Assembly: GCA_037043015.1 (NCBI GenBank)
Contig: CM073322.1
Location: 7,327,601 to 7,391,600 of the forward strand
Length of the DNA: 64,000 bases
Source: Bryum argenteum
Lineage: Eukaryota > Streptophyta > Bryopsida > Bryales > Bryaceae
Direction of reading: 5' to 3'
Position numbers and translations under genes: made by a program. Numbering within the stretch: position 1 is the first letter of the stretch; each line of letters starts with the position of its first letter. Shown one piece after another: positions 24,778 to 34,500 of this stretch. The notes below the pieces were generated by a model. It was not told where the DNA came from. It worked only from the letters and a program-made list of their open reading frames with translations, and searched no databases.

Positions 24778-26454
24778 GTTTCAATGTAATGAAGTGCACT
24801 AGTTTAGGGTTTCATACTACCCTAAGAAGAAAGTAGGGGCCTAACGTACAGAAAAAATATCTATCTACAGTGGTAGAGTGTGACCTAAAAATTTTGAGCC
24901 ACGTCGACTACGAGTTTGTGTAACTTAACATCAGAACATATAGTTCATAGACATTTATGCAGACATCTACTAAGACATTATCTTATACATTTTTTAGACA
25001 TCTTCGAAGACATTTGTTTAGACATCCTGGTTACAGTAGAGGTGACGAATGGTAACAACAAGATGTTGTTACTGAAATGTACGAATATTCAGTAAAGGGC
25101 AGGTAAACCCCTATAGTCGAGTACCCTGAGAATTTCTGAGAAGTTCGAAAGTATGAAAATATGGACCATTACATTCTTTGATTTTAAGGATCACCTTCAA
25201 AAAATAAAATATTATGGTGTTCAATCCGATTAAAAATTTGAAGTGTAGGAATTAATATATTATGTTTTAATGGCTTAGAATTTGATTGAAGAGCAAGGCC
25301 ATGTTGACAATCGATTTTAGTATTCACATTGAAAATCTTGTAAAAAATAATCCCATACTAATTTACTTTTGTTTTGAGATATTTACTTATGTGTTGTGTG
25401 TACATGGCCTCTTAGTCGTGACTCTTACATGTACATGGCGTTATACGGGGAAGCATGGTCAGATTCGGAATCCGTGGGAGAGTGTGATCATCCATATGAG
25501 CCGTATCCATTCGAAGAGTATGAGGTACAACACGCAAATTACTTGGAGTGCCTCGTGTTCAAACATCTTGAAAATATGTATTTATTTGAACGTGGTCTGT
25601 TGAACACTGAAGCTTTTATTCCAGATCCTGAAGATGATTTTTACCACAGGAACATGTACACTATCTCATGGTTCTATGACGGATGTTATCCGTTTGAGAA
25701 TTGGGAGGACAACTATGAGCAGTTCCTATATGAGAGAGTATGTATTGCAATGGCAGAGGAATAGTATTAAGTTTCAGCTTACAAGAGTACTATGTGTTAT
25801 ACAATACAATAAATAAAATTACTGAGAGCTTGTGCTTATAGATTTCTATGTACGAACAATATGTATGAAGGATGATTATGTCCATTGGCCAATTGAACAT
25901 GTATATGTGTGTATGTTAGAAATTGTTGATACTTGAGTTGTCCTTATTAGTGGAGAGGTTTTCTTAATATTTGATTGTACGCATTTACATGTACACGCTT
26001 AATAAATGTATGGGGTGTCTTGTAGTGTTACGGAATGCATAAGTTAAATAGTGTTTACGTATTTTCGGCAGAGACAACTACATTTAGCGCTGGGGTTCTG
26101 ATCATTATTTTTGTAGAATGTTTCAGAGATTTTAAGGAGAAAAATTTGCTGATTACGGAGAAACTGTATTCATCCAACTGCATTGCTATCGACGGCTGTA
26201 CAGAACAAGACAATTCATAGTGGTAAGTGACCTACACATGCAAATGAGGATATATGTCTGTAGAGATGTCATAAACGATGTCTGTAGAAACATTTGTGCG
26301 TCCGCATGGATATAGTCATCGACATTTAAAAAAGGCATGAAGAAATTTTACATTTTTCAATCATGTGAACATAATCCTTGTGGTATTTCATTAAGATGAG
26401 AATTGCTCAAGTTCTGAGTTCCATTTGCCAATTTCTGTCAGCGAACTTGTTTCA
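24778..26454. promoter_or_regulatory. divergent promoter region of element A
   Basis: About 1.7 kb lies between the start codons of the leftward second gene (24777) and the rightward transposase (26455). It contains GATGTCT/AGACATC motifs at 24945-25040 and 26250-26310, and an open frame at 25396-25764 that I list separately. The layout is the mirror of B's 15624-16678 region but about 0.6 kb longer. Confidence 0.5.
25396..25764 (+). CDS. small acidic, aromatic-rich hypothetical protein
   Basis: I do not recognise this protein. The frame is open for 122 codons from ATG 25396, with later in-frame starts at 25429 and 25435; starting at 25435 gives about 109 residues. It is rich in Glu, Asp, Tyr, Phe and Trp (for example YEPYPFEEYE, FIPDPEDDFYHR, WFYDGCYPFENWEDNYEQF), very unlike the surrounding AT-rich text. 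It has no signal peptide, no clear membrane helix and a few unpaired cysteines. It lies between the two divergent genes of CACTA element A, and I see no counterpart in the equivalent region of B. It may be a captured or element-specific gene, or an exon of an unrecognised transcript. It has no intron evidence of its own. Confidence 0.45.
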   Translation: MCTWPLSRDSYMYMALYGEAWSDSESVGECDHPYEPYPFEEYEVQHANYLECLVFKHLENMYLFERGLLNTEAFIPDPEDDFYHRNMYTISWFYDGCYPFENWEDNYEQFLYERVCIAMAEE

Positions 26455-29400
26455 ATGAGTACTCTTCGGATTCGCAATGGCGCAAGACTCCGAATCGATG
26501 CTGATGGACGAACTATGCGTCACATACCACTTGGTGACCTTATCCTCTAGACAGAGCTACGTGTGGCTACAACGAAGAACATTACATCATACTACTGTCC
26601 ATGCCGCAATTGTCATGGAGGTCGACGACAACGAATTGCAGTAATTCGAGAGCATCACGCGTCTGTTGGCAGGGACCCATATCTCACGAAATCAATCATA
26701 GGAGGCGATCCACCTGACGGATATGCACCGGACGGTATTTGGGTGGAGGATATTGTATACGACAACGACGTAGTAGATGATGCTCATGAGCTTCCCGCTG
26801 GTGATGTCCATGAAGACGTCCGTGAAGACATCCCAAGTCATGAAGATGTCAGTGAAGACGCAGCTCCACTAGATGAGTTTCACGACGTCCAACGCCAGGT
26901 CATGGAAGCTTTTGATCGTGCTGATGCACTCCACATGGATGCAGCAGGGCAACCGATTGTGCTTGAGAACGATGAGGTGGACAACGATACAGTGGATGCC
27001 ATGCGGCGCTTGTATGCGGAAGCCACAACACCGTTGTATCCGGGATCAAAAACTAGCGTTGTATCAGCTACAATCGTTCTAATGAACATGTGCATTGTCT
27101 TTGGAGTGAGCAACAATTTCAGAAGTGAACTGTTGCATTACTTGGCTGAAGACTTACTACCGGAGGGCAACAAGTTGCCAAGAAGTCATTATGCTGCTGC
27201 AAAGAGCATCCGACAATTGGGGTTGGAGTACAACAACATACATGCATGTCTTGATGGATGTGTATTGTACAACGATGATCATGCGGAGTTGCAGAGTTGC
27301 CCGAAGTGTTCGAAGTCCCGATGGTTGGACGGCACGAATTCCATTCCAGCAAAGGTGATACGTCACTTTCCTCTAATTCCGCGCCTAAAACGTGTGGAGA
27401 TCGCCTGAAATTACCAGCATGTTGACGGGTCACACTAATCATATCAGTGAGGACGTCATCATGCGATCAGTGATTGATAGTCCAGCATGGAAGCACATCA
27501 ACACAGACGCTGCGTTTGACAGCTTCGGACGTGAGGACCGAAACATGCGGTTGGCTTTAGCACTGGACGGAGTGAATCCCTTCAAGTTGAGCAACACGAA
27601 TTGGTCGACATGGCCAGTGCTGGTATTGATATACAATTTGGAGAACTGGTTTGTCACAAAGAAGTTTTATATTTCATTGTCCATATTGATATTAGGGAAG
27701 AAGTCGCCCACTGCAACAAACATTGATGTATATCTGCGTCCACTCATGAACGAGCTACATCAACTTTGGCGAGGTGTACCAGCACAAGATTTTAGCCAAC
27801 CAGTGGGGTCTCGAGGATTCTTACTACGCGGATTGCTCATGTGGACTATTTCAGATTATCCAGCATATGGCCTAATCTCTGGCCTCTCATGTAAGGGATA
27901 TAAAGGTTGTCCATGTTGTGGTCCTGAGACGGATGCTCGTATGGCAAAGACCGGGGATTTGCGTGCGGACCGTACGACGAGGGGTTCGAAGATTGTGTAT
28001 GGTGGAGTACGTCGATATCTCGGTCGTCAACATTCATATCGGAGATATACTCGGTTTAATGGCAAGCGTGAGACTTGGACGACGCCTGCAACTGTCTCTG
28101 GACTAGACATTATCCGTTACGCTGCGTGGCGGCAATCGTACCTAGACCTTGGTGGCCGTGAAGGGGCTGCAGGTGGCCCTGTCCACAGCACGGGGGTGAA
28201 GCGTTTGAGTGTTTTCTTCGAACTACCGTATTGGCAGGTAGAAATGTGATTTATATGATGTTTTCACAGTTGTCTTATGCACTATGAAGGCGTCTTTGAA
28301 GACATGCAGATAATTACAATTCAAGCTTTGGATGTCTTTTTAGGCATGGAAAATGTCTTTGAAGACGTTCCTGTAGACATAAATGCAAACATATAAAATT
28401 TACTATTACGAAATGAAATTTTTTTGCCATATTGACCATTCATTATTTCATACAGCAAGTCTAATATTTTTGAGTGGTATGTTGTACCAGCATCTGAAGG
28501 TTCGACACGTCTTGGACGTCATGCACTGCGAGAAAAATCTATGCGAAAACATTCTAAAGACTTTGTTTGGAATGAACGACAGCCCAGGAAGTCGTCAAGA
28601 TGTGTAGGACTTGAACATACGGCAGGAGCTCTGGTTGCAGCCCGCATGGCGCCGAGGTGACGAATACTACATGCCGCAGGCTCCATACATTTTGAAGCCT
28701 GAGGAGAAACAAGAGTTTGTTCGCATAATTTCCAGTATACGCACTCCAACTAAGTATGTGGGGGCAATTCACAAGCGGCTGCAAGACGGGAAATTGCAAT
28801 ACATGAAGACGCACGACTACCATGTCTTCATGCAGCAGGTACGCATTAGATGCAGCGATGCACTGTGATTTAGAAGAAGTCCTTTCAAGACTTGTTTTTG
28901 ATAATTCAAACTGAATGTCTTGCATGGAAGAACTTCGATGTCTACAAAGACATCTTCATGTGAACTCAGACATGATAGATGTCTTTGTAGACACCTAAAG
29001 ACAGAAATTAAAATGGTCATTTTATTTTCCAGTTCTCCTATTTTCAATGTCATAAGTTTCTCAATTTTAAAATTGAAATTCGTGATTGTATTTTCTGCTC
29101 TAGATACTCCCGGTCGCCATCAGGAACGTGCTCGACGAAGAAGTGCGGGCTGCGATCATTAAAATGTGCAGAGTTTTCCAGCGTATATGTGCTAAGGACG
29201 TACGAGAAGACACCCGTGAATGTCTTATGCGGGACGTGGTGATGGCAACATGTGTGCTGGAGAAGGAGTTTCCACCAACGTTCTTGAACGTGATGACGCA
29301 CCTCCCGGTGCATCTTGTGGAGCAACTTTTCATATGTGGACCAGTCCACTGTAGATGGATGTATCCGATCGAAAGGTACATGAAGACGTTGAAAGATTAC

Positions 29401-29657
29401 GTACGCACATACGCACATCCTAAAGGGAGCATAGCGGAAGGGTATCGCCTGGATGAAATGCTTGGGTTCTGTACTGAGTACATGAAACGACATAGGTCAA
29501 CAACATACCGTGTATGGGATGCGAACGAAGATGCCACCATGAATGACGAGATCTTGGGGCACAATGACTTGAGTAAGCGCAAGATGTCCGATGAGCTACG
29601 AGGCTACGCACATGCATTCGTCCTCGACAATGCACCATGCTTGGAACCATGGCGAGA
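26455..29657 (+). pseudogene. element A TNP2-type (En/Spm) transposase, mutated and 3-prime truncated
   Basis: The start is ATG 26455 (MSTLRIRNGARL), matching B's start. Exons are 26455-28237, 28491-28838 and 29104-29657; the introns fall at the same codons as in B. Motifs include CPC-x2-CHGG, an acidic segment, FGVSNNF, SQPVGSRGFLLRGLLMW, YAAWRQSYLDLGGREG, FELPYWQ, HVLDVMHCEKNLCENIL, and the DUF4218 block with HLPVHLVEQLFICGP and WMYPIERYMKTLKDYV. Breaks are TAG at 26548-26550 where B has CAG, a frameshift near 27392 before the WRSPEI motif, and TAG at 28605-28607. The DUF4216 exon that B has is absent; only a splice donor and intron-like text follow. Full-length transposase is therefore not expected. 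Confidence 0.88.
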
Positions 29658-30302
29658 GTGAGTTTCTATACATTATTTTGGATTGTGAGGCTGCCATTTT
29701 AATTATCACCTGTAATAGCGGGCATTGCCGCATTGTAAATATGAATGATTCATTAAAACTTGGCGACAACAGCAAATAATATTAGATGTCCTTAAAGACA
29801 TCTCTTTAAACATTCAAAAATTTCCGTAGATGTCTTCGTGACGTAATTGCAGATGTCTTACACATTGTCCAAATGGACAGTATAACAGGATTGCAGTTAT
29901 GCGAGCAGTGAGCCGTGAGCAGTGAGCGATGAGCAGATTTTCAACCAGCGGTGAGCAAATTTTTTGAAAAATTTCGGACACTTAGAAGTGTGCAAAGTAC
30001 TCTCTATCAATCCTAAATTTGGAAAAAAGGGTGAACATGTGGTGTGTAAAACCATGAAAAAATCCTATAACCGTGTGGGGGATGGTAACTAAATCTCAAG
30101 GATATGGGGTTTAGGCTATAATATTTGTGGAGTATTTATGGATATGGGGTTTAGGCTATAATATTTGTGGAGTACTACGATCATACACTATTACTAGGAG
30201 TAACTAAATTAGGGCTGACGTCATCATTCTATTATTTAATAGTAGGGCGTCTGATACGGCACGCCGCAGAAAGTGCTAGCGGAGGAATTTAGGGTTTAGG
30301 GC
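29658..30302. other. broken right end of element A and junction text
   Basis: GATGTCT motifs end near 29880. Next comes a GTGAGCA-type short repeat (about 29905-29960), then two copies of a 36-bp sequence at 30100-30135 and 30140-30175 (GGATATGGGGTTTAGG start, 40-bp period). A single TTTAGGGTTTAGGG word lies near 30290. I find no CACTA terminus, so the boundary between A and the following DNA is unresolved. No gene is supported. Confidence 0.5.
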
Positions 30303-30511
30303 GCAGAGAGGCCCGAGTTTGAGCGCCGCCAGTGTTACTTCATTATGTGCCGGCGGACGTTATCACTTTGCCGCCGGGATGGGATCCGCCGGCACCTGAT
30401 GGGGTGAGTCGATATGTGTAGTGTCAATATTGTTGTTGCTAATCGCTCGAGGATGTTTGGCAATCGTTTATTTATACGCTTCTCCATTCGAATTACTGCT
30501 GACCCCTGCAG

Positions 30512-30986
30512 ATGATGATTATGGCGAACAAGGCACTGATCTGCACCGCTTGCGGAGAGACTATACCAAGCTTGGAGGAGGTCGATTATCATCCAGAGTT
30601 GAATGTTATAATGTGTGTGGGATGTGTGGCTTTCTTGCAGCACCGAATAGTGCGCCACACTCATGGACAGAAGCAAGTAAGAAAGTAGTGACATTCGTGT
30701 ATAGAAGTTGTGAAGCTATAGGTTATTTAATCTACCATAGTCGGTGTTGAGTAGGTGGTACTCTGTGTAGGCGGTGGAAATGGCTACATGCTCTTGGTGT
30801 GGACAGACTGAAGATCTCACCGAGTGTAGCTGCTGCGAATTAAGCTGGTGTGCGGCCTGCATCATTCGGAACTATGGTGACGACCGCATAGAAGGAGACA
30901 TGGTGGACGACATGTACTGGGCTTGCTTCCTTTGCAACCCGAAGCATATATCAGGGCTATTACTAGAAGCGGAATACAACAACTAA
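30512..30986 (+). CDS. stand-alone ADD (ATRX-DNMT3-DNMT3L type) zinc-finger protein
   Basis: Two exons, 30512-30675 and 30773-30986, join in frame (donor GTAAGA, acceptor TGTAG), giving about 125 residues. The first exon has a GATA-like half: CTACGE, YHPELNVIMC and CVGC give two C-x2-C pairs. The second has a PHD-like half: CSWCG, then C-x2-C, WCAAC, and WACFLCNP. Twelve cysteines in this order, with the YHP, IIRN and W-x-C-x2-C signatures, match the ADD domain that reads histone H3 tails (unmethylated K4, trimethylated K9) in ATRX and DNMT3. No helicase or methyltransferase region follows in the same frame. A 5-prime exon ending at 30403 (reading VITLPPGWDPPAPDG) may precede it, since a GTGAGT donor and a CTGCAG acceptor flank the gap. 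It lies tail-to-tail with the methyltransferase gene. Confidence 0.75.
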
Positions 30987-31581
30987 TACTAAAAGTGTAA
31001 TTGTGGGATTAGGGGCGAGGGCGGTGAGTGCTTCGACTGTGATTGCGGCTTAGTTTTCGCACTAGCCAAACGTGGCCTGCTCGGCAACTTTCCAACGTGA
31101 GTGGCGACTCGCAATTACGCATCAAGATGAAAGACATGAGGATCGGAACAATGGGAGCACCAGGACTAAGGAGATGGTGAGTGCCATCGTATCGCGAATG
31201 CAAATCTAGACGCGATGTTTTGCTTGCGAACTAGTAAGTGAGGACTACCATATTGTTTTAGCATTGAAGGTTTCATTACATTAAAAAAGTATGCGTTCGA
31301 AACCATGGGTCTCTAATCGTTTTCTAAATCACATCAGTAGCTGCATCTAATGCAAGTGATGAAATAATCCGATTTATCACATCCAGTGAATGGATATGAA
31401 CTTGATTGTGTAGTGCCTTTCTCCTAGATATGGACAACTTTGAACTTCGTCGCAACGGTTGCGGTATCATCACATGAAAGAGTGAGTTCATGAGTTAAAT
31501 TAACGCATGATTACAAGAGAATGAATATCAAAAATAGATATAGATATATATAATAATCAAAATACTCAAAACAAACTGTGC
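30987..31581. other. spacer between ADD and methyltransferase genes
   Basis: The two genes converge here, so this stretch should hold both 3-prime ends. No supported open frame, repeat array or RNA gene is visible. Composition is AT-rich near 31490-31570. Confidence 0.5.
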
Positions 31582-34500
31582 TCAGGAATCAGATTCTGAT
31601 GCACTCAAGTCTAAATAGCGCTTCACTCCAGGATCATATCTAGGAATCCTAACAATATCAGGTGAAGAGTCTGATGAAATAGTTGTATAAGCTTCTGCTA
31701 AGCCTTCCGCATATGTGGGAAGTGTGAACGATAACGGAGGGCTAATTTGAAGCTTGGAAAGTGTGTCAAATACACTCACTAAACTGCACAAGCAACCACA
31801 TAGCATTATAAGTAAATAATCAAAGTATGAATATGAAGAACTTCAATTATAGGTAGTGCGACTCACAGAATCCATCACGTTGTGCGGCTTGGATTGGTGA
31901 CTCGTCGCCGGTAGGCCCTGTGGTTGGCACAGATGGTGTGTCCAGGGATGGCACTGCTGGAATAGTAAGTGGCAGAAGCACCTCCTGGAAAATCTCACGG
32001 TCGCCCTCAAGTGCCAGAATGTTGCGGTGGAGGGAGAGCGCAGCCCGAACTGATGTACCTGCAAGTAAGAAACGAATGAAGTCAATCATGTAAATGTTGG
32101 AATAAAAAGCACATGTCATTGACTTAGGAACAACCTGTTGCTGTACCGAAGTCCATGACGAGTCCCTTCTCTGGACACATCCCATATATGAGTGGCTTGA
32201 AAAACAACTCCGTGCGCTGCTTTAGACCCCTCCATGGTTTCCTATCCGAGGTCTTGCGAAGAAGACTATGATCGTCGATTGCGTTGAATAGCATGTCCTC
32301 CTTATTGAGGTCAACACCGGGTGTAAACGGGTTGAGCTTAACAACGAGAGGAGTTGGTTGTCGTCGAGCACTAGGTGGAAGGGCCCTCACCATAACGATG
32401 GCCTTGGAGATGTATGTCTGCAAAAACAAACAAAAGTCTAGTAAGATAACACTATGCTATGCAGGCACCAACAATTAGTCCGCCAAGAAGAAGCGTCTCA
32501 GCACGAAGAAGCGTCTGCCGGCACCATCAGATGCACCAAGGCACCAGTGCGGCCAACAAGCTAGCACTGGTGAATAGAACGTCAGGCCAGCAGGCAGCCC
32601 CGGTCTGCCGGCCGAAAGTACGCTCTGCGGCAACGAAGTCGGGCCTGCCGGCGCCAACAACGTTCAGCCGAGACGATGAGGAGTCTGCCGGGACGATGGG
32701 GGGTCTGCCGGCACCGGCAGTGTGGGGGGTCTGCCGGCACCGGTATGCCAAAATACGAAGGCACTAGCAGCGGCACCATGAGGTCAACGCGGCAATAGCC
32801 ATGGATTGACAATTATCCAGGTACAAATACAAAGCCTTGAGAGAACATTATCATCGATTGCAAAGAACTTGAGTATCCAACAAACAAAATACAGAAAAAC
32901 ACAAATAACCATTGATCTTACCGATCGTGAAGGATCCGATGGGCTGCAAAGTGGAAGTGAGTTGAGAATTTTCCATTCCAGCGCAATCTTCAGGTTGAAA
33001 TTTGCAGTAAATGTCTCAATCTTCTTTCGCACGACATAAGAGTCCGGATAGAAGATCACAATTGCGCCGTCGTCGTGCAGGTACCTGAAGGCGAATTCAG
33101 CAATCGTCTTCAAAAACGTTGGTTGAAGAGAATTCCAGCGAGGAATCTGGTGCTCGGGATCGGACACTCCTGGAACTCGCATTCCATCTGGATAGTCTGC
33201 TAGCATCAAATCGACACCTGCTCGTCCTACTTCGAGTATACCTTCGAAATATAGGCGACGACCTATCGAAACCTGTAATTGAAATGATACAAGCCATTGT
33301 GAAAACTCAAGCAAGATACGCCTCAAAATAAAACATGGTTGGAATTGAACATGGTTCAAGGAGTACCTCGGTTAGGAACGACTTTGCATCATCGTACTCT
33401 TGAGGAAAAGGCTCCCCGACTGACTTCACGTCCCACCAGCGAATGAGGGTGTCGTTGATGATCTTGACTCGAGCGCCGCTGGAGTTTATTACGGGATGTA
33501 TGTCGAGCATCATTCCTCGAAGAGCAGGTGGGAGCATTGAATCAGATGCATTCGTGCTATCAATGTTGAATGGCGAAGATTTGACTCGAGGTAGAACTCG
33601 TTGTCTCTTGGCAAGCGGCATGGACCTTGTGGTCTCGTCGATGGTGTCTCCGAACAGGTCGATTGGAGAAGCTACGGGCAATGCATCTTCTTCATCTCCT
33701 TCCTGCAGATCGATCACATCTTTCAGTTGTGGCCGAGGATCGGTAGTCACTGGAACATCAGTCGGCGGCGTAACAATGGCGGGTGCAGCCTTCCGCTTGC
33801 GACGACTCCTCGAGTTCTCTGGCTGAGAGTCTGTTGGGACAATGGCTTTCTTGAGCTTCAAAAGCTCCGGCTCGATCCTTCCAAGCATTTCTTCTTCAAA
33901 CTCGGGGCATTGGCCCTTCTCCATGTCCATATACCATCCACATGCAGCATAGTGCTGCTTCTTAAAGTCCTTCAGCTGACTTGCGGTGTACATACACTTC
34001 TCATCGCTTGTGTTGGTGTAATTCACAAAGGATGTCGGTGTCTTCAAAATCGCCTTTTGTGGAAGTAACACGTGCTTCACGTAGCTGTAGAGAACCCGAG
34101 AAGTTGCCTTCTCAAAGTTTGGCTGCTTCTCGGGGGGGTTGTTTTTGTGCACACCTTTGCCTCCTCCTTCCTTGTCTTTAATGGAGAATTCTCTGTAGAA
34201 TGCAGTATCCGAGAGTGCGATACGCATCCGCTCGACATATTCTGTGACAGTGTCGATGGGCTCTTCAGCACCTGACGGATTGTAATTAACAACTTGTTTT
34301 GCCATGTCCATCTCGACATGAAACTCCTTGGCAACAGCAATTGAGAGCTGAACATCATAGAAATCAAATGTTAGTTGATATTTTCCTAACGGCGCATCCC
34401 TGAAATGCTTCAAGATCTCAACTACGCCATGAACACATCAACACTTGCCAGAGACTTGACAACTATGCCATCAATACATGAACACTTGTCAGAAACTTTT

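Larger units (their letters stand above)
4212..29880 (+). mobile_element. CACTA element A, interrupted and right-truncated
   Basis: The left terminus begins CACTATAAAGAAACC at 4212, close to the terminus of element B (CACTATAAGAAAACC). The region 4380-4660 is homologous in inverted orientation to 23570-23830 of B, with the same order of GTGGCATGCCACGTCAGC, CACGTAGG and GCCACGTAGGTG words. A therefore lies reversed relative to B. It holds a leftward second gene (first exon 24777) and a rightward TNP2-type transposase (26455-29657). B is inserted inside the second gene. After the DUF4218 exon there is a short run of GATGTCT motifs to about 29880; then A stops without a DUF4216 exon or a matching terminal repeat. 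The right end is thus an estimate. The element carries nonsense and frameshift mutations and looks inactive. Confidence 0.8.

Noticed and set aside
32475..32812. Arg/Pro-rich open frames on both strands near 32.6 kb
   Set aside because: They fall in intron 8 of the methyltransferase gene and follow the GCCGGCACC repeat.
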